From Ruminococcus sp. UBA3855 (GTDB lineage Bacteria > Bacillota > Clostridia > Oscillospirales > Ruminococcaceae), in contig DGHF01000091.1 of assembly GCA_002392545.1 (NCBI GenBank), forward strand, positions 1 through 34,284: a DNA stretch of 34,284 nucleotides, given 5' to 3'. Made by a program: the position numbers and the translations under genes. This document shows positions 24,720 through 32,064 of this stretch, piece after piece. The notes beneath the pieces are model-generated. The model was not told the DNA's origin. It saw nothing but the letters and a program-made list of their open reading frames with translations, and did no database searches. The stretch's first letter is position 1. Each line of letters begins with the position of its first letter.

Positions 24720-25070
24720 ATGGAACAGCATCTGCATAATGAACATGATGACAATATGAAACAAATCGGCGAATTGATGCAGAAAATGCCTCAATCGGAT
24801 GTTTTTTATGCCATTGCCAATTTACTGGGGCTGTTCGGGGACGAAACAAGAGTCGGGATTCTGTATGAACTGCTTGACAAGGAATTGTGCGTAAATGATA
24901 TTGCCCAACGGCTGGAAATGTCCGCTTCTGCAATTTCTCATCAGCTCAGAATTCTCAAACAAGGTCGGCTTGTCAAAAGCCGGAGAGAGGGAAAGACTAT
25001 TTTCTATTCCCTCGCTGATTCACATGTGAAAACTATTTTCTACCATGCACTCGAACATGTGACAGAATAA
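24720..25070 (+). CDS. ArsR/SmtB-family metal-sensing transcriptional regulator
   Basis: This is a small winged-helix repressor, 116 residues. The HTH is CVNDIAQRLEMSASAISHQLRILKQGRLVK, given here in short form as AISHQLRILK, followed by REGKTIFYSLAD. The C-terminal helix has D100-x-H102, then H113 and E116, which matches the spacing of the alpha-5 zinc site of CzrA/SmtB (Asp, His, His and a fourth ligand, here Glu). The N-terminus is rich in His. A zinc or cobalt sensor is therefore likely. The ATG at 24720 is preferred over 24711 because GGAAAGG lies at better spacing. It has a consensus promoter and is followed after 25 bases by a solute-binding lipoprotein gene rather than a metal exporter. 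Confidence 0.88.
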   Translation: MEQHLHNEHDDNMKQIGELMQKMPQSDVFYAIANLLGLFGDETRVGILYELLDKELCVNDIAQRLEMSASAISHQLRILKQGRLVKSRREGKTIFYSLADSHVKTIFYHALEHVTE

Positions 25071-25095
25071 TTTTACAATCAGGAGATGAATATTC

Positions 25096-26550
25096 ATGAG
25101 AAAAACCAAACTCGTATTGACGGCAATTCTTGCAAGTTTGATTTGTCTGGGGGCTGTCGGGTGTGGCGGTTCGGGTGAATCCGGCGGAACTGCCGGAAGT
25201 TCTGCTGCAAGCAGTTCAGAACCTGAATTCGCTGCCAAAGATTTGGATTCCAAAACCCGTGAGGAAATTGCTAATCTTGCTTCCGCTGATGAACGTTTAA
25301 CCGGAGAACTTGAAAATAAAACTATTAAATGGCTCTCTGACTGGGATATCAATGCAAGCAACGGTGCATCCACTCCCACTGACCTCGCTATCTTTCAGGA
25401 ACGCTACGGCGGTGAAATTAAATATTATCAGTGTGTTTATGACCAGAGATATGACCAACTGACCAACTATATCAATTCTGATGAGGGGATTGATTTCTTC
25501 TATGCCGGAAATTTCGATGCTTTTCCAAAGGGTGCAATCCGTGGAATGTTTGTCCCCTATGACCAGTATATTGACCTCGACAGCGAACTTTGGAAGGATG
25601 TCAAGGATATTAACGATTCTGTCGCTTGGAAAGGTGAACACTATATGGCGGTTGTTCAGATGACCGGCGATAACTGCGCTGTGCTGTATAACCGTGATAC
25701 GATTGAGGAACTTGGTTTTGATGACCCTGCCGAACTCTTCAAAAAAGACAAGTGGGACTGGGATATTTTCGAGGAAATGCTTACTTCCTTTGTCAATGTT
25801 GAGGAACAAAAATATGGTCTTGACGGCTGGTGGTTTGAATCCGGTCTTTCTGCGACAGTCGGCGTTCCGTATATCGGGCTGAAAGATGGTCAGCTTGTCA
25901 GCAATCTGACTGATGGCAATATTGAACGTGTTCAGAATTTCATGTATGATTTGTATAATAAAGACTGCATTGCTATTGGTGTGGGTGACTTCGGCTGGTC
26001 TGACAAGCCGGAATATATCGGAGAGGGAAAGGAAATTTTCTATCCTGTCGGACTTTGGAAGCTTTACGGTGTTGCAGATGAAATCAATCTCAAAGGTCAG
26101 AGAAGTGGCTGGAAGGTCGTGTTCGGTGATAACTGCATGTTTGTGCCTATGCCGAAAGACCCCGATTCCGACGAGTATTACATCCCTGCTAATATGAATT
26201 CTTATTGTTTCGTCAAGGGTGGCGGAAATCCGGAGGGTGTTGCAAAATTCCTCGACTGTAAACGGCTTACCCTTTTGAATGAGGATATTCGGGAAATCGC
26301 TGACCAGCAATTCATTGATGATTATGGCTGGTCAGAAGAAATGATTGAAATGAAAAATGAAATGGATGAACTTGCTATGGAAAATCCTGTCATTGATTTC
26401 AAAAACGGCATTACAACTGACCTCGCAAGCCTGATTGATGACAGCGGTACAGGTATTCGTGCATCTGGCAAGGGAATTCAGTGGAATGAAACCCTCGGTG
26501 CACTCAAAGACCCTGTACAGACTATGATTGACGAAGCAAACAACAGTTAA
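25096..26550 (+). CDS. Extracellular solute-binding lipoprotein (family 1-like)
   Basis: A 484-residue lipoprotein: a short basic start, a hydrophobic segment and a lipobox AVGC with the lipidated Cys at residue 23, then a Gly/Ser-rich linker. The mature part looks like an ABC-type sugar-binding protein (family 1): KWLSDWDINASNG, VLYNRDTIEELGFDDPAELF, WDWDIFEEMLTSF and a C-terminal MIDEANNS. These deliver a substrate, often an oligosaccharide, to membrane permeases. No permease or ATPase gene is adjacent. It is in the same transcript as the ArsR-family gene (25-base gap). The substrate cannot be told; a metal link is possible only by context. AGGAG precedes the ATG. Confidence 0.85.
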   Translation: MRKTKLVLTAILASLICLGAVGCGGSGESGGTAGSSAASSSEPEFAAKDLDSKTREEIANLASADERLTGELENKTIKWLSDWDINASNGASTPTDLAIFQERYGGEIKYYQCVYDQRYDQLTNYINSDEGIDFFYAGNFDAFPKGAIRGMFVPYDQYIDLDSELWKDVKDINDSVAWKGEHYMAVVQMTGDNCAVLYNRDTIEELGFDDPAELFKKDKWDWDIFEEMLTSFVNVEEQKYGLDGWWFESGLSATVGVPYIGLKDGQLVSNLTDGNIERVQNFMYDLYNKDCIAIGVGDFGWSDKPEYIGEGKEIFYPVGLWKLYGVADEINLKGQRSGWKVVFGDNCMFVPMPKDPDSDEYYIPANMNSYCFVKGGGNPEGVAKFLDCKRLTLLNEDIREIADQQFIDDYGWSEEMIEMKNEMDELAMENPVIDFKNGITTDLASLIDDSGTGIRASGKGIQWNETLGALKDPVQTMIDEANNS

Positions 26551-26581
26551 TTCGGTTCTTTAACTATGTCACAAAATATAC

Positions 26582-26610
26582 TTGAATCCATTGACAAAAC
26601 ATGATATACT
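26582..26610 (+). promoter_or_regulatory. Promoter (TTGAAT-17-TATACT)
   Basis: TTGAAT at 26582-26587 and TATACT at 26605-26610, spacer 17, upstream of the SDR gene. A TTGACA within the spacer is too close to the -10 to serve as its -35. Confidence 0.55.
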
Positions 26611-26655
26611 TTACTATGGATACTATTAAAATCGGTCACAAGGAGGCGAACGTGG

Positions 26656-27609
26656 ATGAAAAAAGTTTTAGTGACAGGCGGATGCGGTTTGATTGGGGAC
26701 TATGTTTGTTCGGGATTTTTGAAAAAGGGGTTTAAGGTTATCGCTGTGGACAGACAGTCCAGCGATTACAATGCAAGCAAGGAAAATTATAAATTTTATC
26801 AGGCGAAGCCTTCCGATAAAAATGCTTATGCAGATGTTTTTATGAACCATCAGATTGATACGGTCATTCATCTTGCGTGTACGGCAGATAATGATTTCGG
26901 GCATATTATCACAGATTCCAATATCAGGGAAAGTGCGTCCTGTGATTCGTTTATTTATCGTTATGCCATTGCACACGATGTCAAGCAGTTTATTCTCATC
27001 AGTACAACACAAGTTTATCAGATGCCTAAAACCCGTGAACCTCTTCGGGAAGATGATTATTGTAAGCCTGTTACCAATTATTCTAAACTCAAATATGATG
27101 CGGAACAGACGATGATAAAAGACATCGGAAAAGCTCATGAAATGGTGCTCGCCATTGTTCGTGTCGCTCCGGTATATACAAAGGATTTCGCCGGAAATCT
27201 GGAGGCGAAAATTACCGACCCGAAAGATGGTACGAAATTTGTGTACCGTACCGGTGAATATGGCTTTCATATGTGCTGTGTACATAATCTTGTTGATTTT
27301 CTTCTGACGTTTGTACAGGCTGCGGAAGACCAAAGTTATAATGGGATTTATAACATGGCTGACAAACACCTGACAATGGCTTCTGAAATTATCGAATACA
27401 TGAAAGCCAATCACAGAATCGGAGTTGTGCTCCAACGAAATCCCCCTAATACCAGCCTTAACATGATAAAGCAGTTAATTGACAATAAGGAGATGAAGGT
27501 CAATTACCGCTTTCTGGATTTTACAAGGATTCTGACAAATAATATGTTCGATATCAGCAAAGCTTCTAAATATTGTTCATTTCGGTGGAATGTCAAGAAT
27601 ACAAAATAA
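26656..27609 (+). CDS. NAD-dependent epimerase/dehydratase (extended SDR)
   Basis: A 317-residue extended short-chain dehydrogenase/reductase, the family of nucleotide-sugar epimerases and dehydratases. The Rossmann motif TGGCGLIG is at residues 7-14, followed by VIAVDRQS for the cofactor ribose. The catalytic Tyr-x-x-x-Lys is Y142-SKL-K146, and STTQVYQMPK precedes it with the usual catalytic Ser/Thr region. The substrate is not clear, and no sugar-nucleotide genes are nearby. It is transcribed alone from its own promoter, with AAGGAGG before the ATG. It converges with the dockerin gene on the other strand. Confidence 0.88.
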   Translation: MKKVLVTGGCGLIGDYVCSGFLKKGFKVIAVDRQSSDYNASKENYKFYQAKPSDKNAYADVFMNHQIDTVIHLACTADNDFGHIITDSNIRESASCDSFIYRYAIAHDVKQFILISTTQVYQMPKTREPLREDDYCKPVTNYSKLKYDAEQTMIKDIGKAHEMVLAIVRVAPVYTKDFAGNLEAKITDPKDGTKFVYRTGEYGFHMCCVHNLVDFLLTFVQAAEDQSYNGIYNMADKHLTMASEIIEYMKANHRIGVVLQRNPPNTSLNMIKQLIDNKEMKVNYRFLDFTRILTNNMFDISKASKYCSFRWNVKNTK

Positions 27610-27612
27610 CAG

Positions 27613-27651
27613 ACAAAAAACAAGCACCTGTCAGTACGTCAGGTGCTTGTT
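27613..27651 (-). terminator. Terminator of the dockerin-protein gene (shared hairpin)
   Basis: AACAAGCACCTG (27619-27630) and CAGGTGCTTGTT (27640-27651) form a 12-base-pair stem with a 9-base loop. On the minus strand the stem is followed by a run of T (TTTTTTGTCT), so it terminates the minus-strand gene. The plus side lacks a long T run, so it is weaker for the SDR gene. Confidence 0.85.
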
Positions 27652-27666
27652 GGGGTTTCAACGGGG

Positions 27667-29223
27667 CTATTCCGGAATGACTGGAATTATGGGAACAATG
27701 TTGACAAGATGCTTGAGGAGGGTCATGGAATCTCTGTCATTGAGAATTCCATCTGCATAAACATCTGCTGCAATACACTGTACTTTATCCAGTTCAGATA
27801 TTCCTAATAATCCCTGATTGAGGGAGATTACATCTGCAATATTGGTATTATTGTTGCCGTCAATGTCTCCGCAAGTAACGAAAACAGGGGGTTCTTCTGT
27901 GGTTTCTGTAGGCGGTTCAGGTTCGGTGGTGGGTTCGGGTGTTGGTTCAGGCTCAGTAGTGGGTTCGGGTGTTGGCTCAGGTTCAGTAGTGGGTTCTGGG
28001 GTTGGTTCTTCAGAAACCTTGAATTCTTCACAATCCACAATCACACGTTTCATCATGGTAACACCGTTATATTGTCCCATAATTATGGCAGTGCCGTTTT
28101 TCAGGGGTCTGACTCTTCCGCTGTCATCATCAATGGAGACAATGCCTGAGGGGGAGGAATTCCATTCTGCCTGAGAAACAGAATCCGGATAGGCAATGTA
28201 TACAATCTGTGACTTGGAATTGATTGTGATGGGAATATTGTCATTAAACTGCAAAGTATAGTAATAGTAGGTTGTGACTGTAACATCACAGGAAAGAGTT
28301 TGTCCGGAGCTGGTGATACAATAAATTGTTGCAACGCCGGCTTTCAGGCTCTGGAGCAGTCCTTCTTGCGAAACGGTTGCGACACTTTCATTATCGGAAT
28401 ACCAGAAACAGTTTCCGGAGGAATTAAGCAATTCCATCTGGAATGTATCATTCTGGTTCATTTCAATCTGAGATTGATTCAGTTTCGGGCTTTCCTGTGT
28501 GGGAAGACGAATCAAACCATTATGAGAATTACTCTTGACGGAATCAATATTATTTTCGTACTGGTCAGTGTACCAGAAAGCAGAGCGGTCGTGCCCTTCC
28601 CATTCAAAGGAAATATTATACTGGTCGTTGGCGTTATAATTTTCGGGGACTTGAAAATACAGGGTCATCACTCGGGCATTGTCACGGCTGGCGACTTCAC
28701 TGCTCATTGCACTTGAACCACTGAACCAGATAAGGTGCTCATCCTCGTTGCAGGTGTGCTGGAATGCGTCACCGACATTGTCATTCTGAATATCACGCAG
28801 TTCCAGACGAGCATCATAATTGATTCCGAATTCAGAAGCAATGAAACCGCCTCCGTTTCCGCTGATTTGTAGTGTGATGGGGATTACCCTCTGATTTTCA
28901 GGGGCTTTCATTTCTGCTTCCCATCCAGCAATGTCATTTTCTTTATTACGGATGTCATTTTTCTTTTTCTCTGTGTCTTCCGGTGACAGATTGCCCTCGT
29001 CAATTTCTGCCTGAATATCGTTGATTTCTCTTCGGGTGTTTTCGATTTTTTCCTCAAAATTTCCGTAGGGGGGAAGAGCTGACACCTCTTCGGGGGAAAG
29101 TTCTACACGGGCGATTCTTAACGCAATCTGTGGGTCTTCCGCAGATACGGGAACAATGGGAAGTGATGAAAACATAAGCATGGATGCCACCAATGCTGCC
29201 ACTTTTTTTCTGATACTTTTCAT
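27667..29223 (-). CDS. Secreted cohesin-like/Big2/dockerin protein
   Basis: An exported 518-residue protein. The signal peptide (about 1-28) ends VSA before ED. Next come a short strand (IALRIARVELSPEEV), a charged coiled-coil segment (about 53-105), and a beta-rich region (about 115-235: VIPITLQISGNGG, ASEFGINYDARLELRDI, MTLYFQVPENYNANDQYNIS) resembling cohesin modules. Two Big2-type Ig-like domains follow (about 255-325 and 330-405), then a linker of three TPEPTTEPEP units, then a type I dockerin with two calcium-binding repeats: GDIDGNNNTNIADVISLNQG and ADVYADGILNDRDSMTLLKH. Dockerins bind cohesins to assemble cellulosomes, so this protein may both dock and, if the cohesin call holds, recruit. 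GGAGG precedes the ATG at 29223. The cohesin assignment is tentative; the dockerin is firm. Confidence 0.85.
   Translation of the reverse strand: MKSIRKKVAALVASMLMFSSLPIVPVSAEDPQIALRIARVELSPEEVSALPPYGNFEEKIENTRREINDIQAEIDEGNLSPEDTEKKKNDIRNKENDIAGWEAEMKAPENQRVIPITLQISGNGGGFIASEFGINYDARLELRDIQNDNVGDAFQHTCNEDEHLIWFSGSSAMSSEVASRDNARVMTLYFQVPENYNANDQYNISFEWEGHDRSAFWYTDQYENNIDSVKSNSHNGLIRLPTQESPKLNQSQIEMNQNDTFQMELLNSSGNCFWYSDNESVATVSQEGLLQSLKAGVATIYCITSSGQTLSCDVTVTTYYYYTLQFNDNIPITINSKSQIVYIAYPDSVSQAEWNSSPSGIVSIDDDSGRVRPLKNGTAIIMGQYNGVTMMKRVIVDCEEFKVSEEPTPEPTTEPEPTPEPTTEPEPTPEPTTEPEPPTETTEEPPVFVTCGDIDGNNNTNIADVISLNQGLLGISELDKVQCIAADVYADGILNDRDSMTLLKHLVNIVPIIPVIPE
27914..28003 (-). repeat. Three 30-base tandem repeats coding a TPEPTTEPEP linker
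   Basis: Three 30-base units start at 27914, 27944 and 27974 on the plus strand (each beginning GGTTCAGG or GGCTCAGG). They encode the Thr/Glu/Pro linker between the second Ig-like domain and the dockerin. Copy number could vary by slippage. Confidence 0.85.
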
Positions 29224-29338
29224 AAAGCATCCGCCTCCAAAATGTAAAATGTTGGTAACTTGTTTTCAAATTACAGGACGTACACCTTTCACTGGACTGA
29301 TTTCCAGTATATCACACCTGAAATTGTACTATGTGTTC

Positions 29339-29367
29339 ATTATATCACAAAAAAATTTTTTCGTCAA
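29339..29367 (-). promoter_or_regulatory. Promoter of the dockerin-protein gene (TTGACG-17-TATAAT)
   Basis: On the minus strand TTGACG (29367-29362) and TATAAT (29344-29339) are 17 bases apart, with A6-T7 in the spacer. It points to the dockerin gene, leaving about a 110-base leader. Confidence 0.7.
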
Positions 29368-29530
29368 TGACTTTTTTGTGAATTTGTTACCTTTTTTGTA
29401 AAATATCGCCAATTATATACAAAAATTGAATTTTCTTCTCAATATACAAATTGTATAATTCAAAAATTACCTGTTCATAAAATATATTATTTTTGTTTAC
29501 AATTTCTTTATAAAAAATTCCGGAATATTC

Positions 29531-29560
29531 TGTACATCTGTTTCATGGATATGGTATAAT
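29531..29560 (+). promoter_or_regulatory. Promoter of the CPBP-like gene (TGTACA-18-TATAAT)
   Basis: TATAAT at 29555-29560 is a perfect -10. TGTACA at 29531-29536 is a weak -35 with an 18-base spacer. The gene's GAAAGGAGG site follows about 40 bases later. Confidence 0.5.
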
Positions 29561-29620
29561 AGAAGGTAGACAAGTTATTAGTCAAACCTGATAAATTCGA
29601 CAGAAAGGAGGGGACAAGAT

Positions 29621-30751
29621 ATGCAGGATATGATAGATGTGGTAGAGGAATTCCGCTGTCCGTGCCAAACTGAACGGTATCAGGCTGCTTATCGTGAATG
29701 GAGGAGAAAGAAAAATAACCGCTATGCGTTCCGGTTTACCAGAAACACAAAGGAAAGCGCATTTTCAGAAAATCAGGCGGTTGTGAATCAGACTCCGGCA
29801 CAGGCGGAACAAACTGTACTGAGAAGAATCGGTTCGCTGATTGGATGCGCCTTGATGCTTTTTCTGCTGGTGGAAAATTTGTTTGACAAGCTGTTTGTGC
29901 TTGTTCTGGAAAAATCCGGAATCCGGATAGAATTTATTTATTCAGGAAGCAGTCGTTTTTTTGGAGATGAACAGGCGGTATTTGGGTTGACTGCATTGGT
30001 GAACTTGTTGAAATATCTTGTTCCGACATTGGTTTTATTGATTGCACTGAGAGTTCCGGCAAAGGTGGGAACACCGTTGAAAATTATGTATCCGAAAAAA
30101 TTACTTTCGGGCATTGCGCTGATTATGTTTCTGAGCGTGGGAATGGGGATGTTCTGCGTTCCGAAATCGGCGGAACTGGAAAAATACAGGGTCATTTCTG
30201 ATGCAACTGGTCTTGATACACAGAAAATGGTCAATTATGTTCTGTTTATGGTTCTGATTATTCCGTTTGTGGCGGAATTGTTACTGCATGGATGTATGTT
30301 TCAGGTACTGCGACAGTTCGGGGATTCGTTCGCTATCGGAACGGTTGGCATATTATCCGCTTTGATGACGCATAATCTGCAAGACGGTATCCGGATAGGG
30401 TTAATCACTATCACAATTTCTTATTTCGTGGTGAAAAGCGGTAGTTTCATGACGGCGGTGTTTCTCCGGATTGTACACGAAATTTATATGTTCACACTTT
30501 CTTACATTGAAGTATCAGGAGGAACTTATTCTTCACAGTGGTGGTTTGCGGTGCTCCTGCCGTGCATTATCGGGACTGCAACCGGAATTTATCTGCTCAT
30601 TACCAGACGGCTCAGACAGGACGAAATCACTTGGAATTATACATACCTCAATACTTGGGAACAGGCAACCGCTTTCTTCACGGCAATGCCTATGGTGATT
30701 TATGTGATTTGCTGTGTGCTTTTGTTCGTCATTACAACGATGCTGGAATAG
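29621..30751 (+). CDS. CPBP-family-like membrane protein with degenerate protease motifs
   Basis: A 376-residue protein with a polar, basic N-terminus of about 75 residues and then roughly eight membrane segments. The region at about 215-290 resembles the CPBP intramembrane protease (Abi) domain: FVAELLLHGCMFQVLRQFG stands where EExxxRG is expected, LMTHNLQDG where FxxxH lies, and IVHEIYMF for the third motif. Motif 1 has lost one Glu (AE instead of EE) and the Arg (His instead), so proteolysis is uncertain. CPBP members process prenylated or peptide substrates, and some give bacteriocin self-immunity. AAGGAGG precedes the ATG. tadA follows after 8 bases, so they are probably cotranscribed. 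Confidence 0.7.
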   Translation: MQDMIDVVEEFRCPCQTERYQAAYREWRRKKNNRYAFRFTRNTKESAFSENQAVVNQTPAQAEQTVLRRIGSLIGCALMLFLLVENLFDKLFVLVLEKSGIRIEFIYSGSSRFFGDEQAVFGLTALVNLLKYLVPTLVLLIALRVPAKVGTPLKIMYPKKLLSGIALIMFLSVGMGMFCVPKSAELEKYRVISDATGLDTQKMVNYVLFMVLIIPFVAELLLHGCMFQVLRQFGDSFAIGTVGILSALMTHNLQDGIRIGLITITISYFVVKSGSFMTAVFLRIVHEIYMFTLSYIEVSGGTYSSQWWFAVLLPCIIGTATGIYLLITRRLRQDEITWNYTYLNTWEQATAFFTAMPMVIYVICCVLLFVITTMLE

Positions 30752-30759
30752 AGGTCATT

Positions 30760-31224
30760 ATGGAACATGAATTTTATATGCAACATGCGCTTGCTCTCGC
30801 CCGAAAAGCCTTCGAAATGGGGGAAGTCCCTGTTGGGGCGGTGATTGTCCGCAGATGTTCCGGTGAAATCGTCGGAGAAGGTTACAACCAAAGAGAAACC
30901 GCTAAACATGCCCTTGCTCATGCTGAATTGATGGCGATTGATGAAGCCTGCCGAAATTTGGGCGGTTGGCGGTTGCCAGATTGTGCAATGTATGTCACGT
31001 TAGAACCCTGCCCCATGTGCAGTGGGGCGATTATTCAGGCTCGCATTGATGAACTCTATTTCGGCGCATCTGACCCCAAAAGCGGGGCGGTGTGCTCCGT
31101 TCAACAGATGTTTGAACTGCCGTATAATTATAAACCCATTGTCACAAGGGGCATTCTTAAAGATGATTGCAGTCAGATTCTTTCCGATTTTTTCAGGGAA
31201 CTGAGAATTCGAAAAGGAAAATAA
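30760..31224 (+). CDS. tadA: tRNA-specific adenosine deaminase TadA
   Basis: TadA converts the wobble adenosine of tRNA-Arg(ACG) to inosine. The 154 residues carry the zinc deaminase motifs HAE (in AHAELMAIDEA) and PCPMC (in LEPCPMCSGAIIQARI), with VPVGAVIV near the start and YFGASDPKSGAVCS after the metal site, which are typical of TadA. The ATG at 30760 has GAGG just upstream; a longer in-frame extension inside the previous gene has no ribosome binding site and would add unrelated sequence. It is likely coexpressed with the CPBP-like gene. Confidence 0.95.
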   Translation: MEHEFYMQHALALARKAFEMGEVPVGAVIVRRCSGEIVGEGYNQRETAKHALAHAELMAIDEACRNLGGWRLPDCAMYVTLEPCPMCSGAIIQARIDELYFGASDPKSGAVCSVQQMFELPYNYKPIVTRGILKDDCSQILSDFFRELRIRKGK

Positions 31225-31231
31225 ATTTCTC

Positions 31232-31260
31232 TTGCAATCTTCTGAAAAGTGTGCTATAAT
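31232..31260 (+). promoter_or_regulatory. Promoter (TTGCAA-17-TATAAT)
   Basis: TTGCAA at 31232-31237 and TATAAT at 31255-31260 with a 17-base spacer, upstream of the DUF4352-type lipoprotein gene. Confidence 0.75.
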
Positions 31261-31310
31261 AGAGAGAGACTCAAAGAAAGGAGCGTTCCTTTTTCGGGAC
31301 GATAGGACTT

Positions 31311-31868
31311 ATGAATTTGAAAAAGATGCTTTGTGCCGTTCTGGCATTGACTTTTCTGACTGCTGTCGGATGCAGCGGAAATGAAAGAACTCTTGATAAA
31401 TCCCCTGTTTCAACTACTGTTACTACTTATGACGAGGTGACTGTTGATTTGGGTGAATCTGCTAGCTACGGAAATATGACTTTGACTGTTCTTTCCGCTG
31501 AAGACCCTGATATTACTATGAAAAGCGGAAAAAAAGCCATGTTTTTCCATGTCAAAATTGACAATACAACCAGTGAAAGCATTACTGTTAGTTACCTCAA
31601 TAACTTCACTTTGACTGTCAATGGTACTTATTATGAAGCAGATGAATGCTGTACAATTCCTGTTATGAAAGAATTGTATGATTTTTACGACGTTCAGCCC
31701 CTTAATGAACAGCTTGAAGCCGGAAAAAGCTGTGACGGCTATATTGCTTGTGAAGTCGATGCAAGCTATACTGACATTGAACTGCATTTCATCCCTAAAA
31801 CAACTGACCGTGTTTCCAGAATTACTGTCCCTATGAAATCAGACAATGTCATGAAAGTTAAGAAATAA
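31311..31868 (+). CDS. DUF4352-type lipoprotein
   Basis: A 185-residue lipoprotein with a lipobox ending AVGC (Cys21). The mature part is beta-rich: VTVDLGESASYGNMTLTVLS, KAMFFHVKIDNTTSE, SVSYLNNFTLTVNG-like strands, then an extended DGYIACEVDASYTDIELHF. This is the Ig-like immunoprotective-extracellular fold of the DUF4352 family, found on many Firmicutes lipoproteins; its role is unknown. The proximal ribosome binding site is weak (TAGGAC); a better AAGGAG lies about 28 bases before the ATG inside a potential small hairpin (31277-31292). It has its own promoter and terminator. Confidence 0.8.
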   Translation: MNLKKMLCAVLALTFLTAVGCSGNERTLDKSPVSTTVTTYDEVTVDLGESASYGNMTLTVLSAEDPDITMKSGKKAMFFHVKIDNTTSESITVSYLNNFTLTVNGTYYEADECCTIPVMKELYDFYDVQPLNEQLEAGKSCDGYIACEVDASYTDIELHFIPKTTDRVSRITVPMKSDNVMKVKK

Positions 31869-31899
31869 TTGTGCTTGATTATACTGTATGTTTAAATTT

Positions 31900-31937
31900 C
31901 GCAGGAGTGCGGAGCACCCCTGCGGATTTTTTATTTT
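31900..31937 (+). terminator. Rho-independent terminator after the DUF4352 gene
   Basis: CGCAGGAGTGC (31900-31910) and GCACCCCTGCG (31914-31924) pair with one mismatch around a GGA loop, followed by GATTTTTTATTTTT. Confidence 0.8.
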
Positions 31938-31983
31938 TATAATATACAATTTGTAATAATATATACTTTTTTCACAAAGTCTA

Positions 31984-32012
31984 TTGACAAATTGAAAAAA
32001 ATATGTTATCAT
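31984..32012 (+). promoter_or_regulatory. Promoter (TTGACA-17-TATCAT)
   Basis: TTGACA at 31984-31989 and TATCAT at 32007-32012, spacer 17, upstream of the large secreted protein gene. Confidence 0.75.
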
Positions 32013-32064
32013 TTTGTTAAAAGAGAACGATTGTAAACAAATACACTTTACAAGGAGAATGATG

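Larger units (their letters stand above)
29224..29620. other. Divergent AT-rich intergenic region
   Basis: These 397 bases separate the minus-strand dockerin gene from the plus-strand CPBP-like gene. They hold a promoter for each direction (29339-29367 minus, 29531-29560 plus). Between them the sequence is very AT-rich with T and A runs. The minus-strand leader of about 110 bases contains ACTGGA/TCCAGT, able to form a small hairpin (about 29290-29307). No gene was seen. Confidence 0.6.

Noticed and set aside
25297..26310. Minus-strand frame of 337 codons opposite the solute-binding gene
   Set aside because: Antisense shadow of a well-supported lipoprotein gene.
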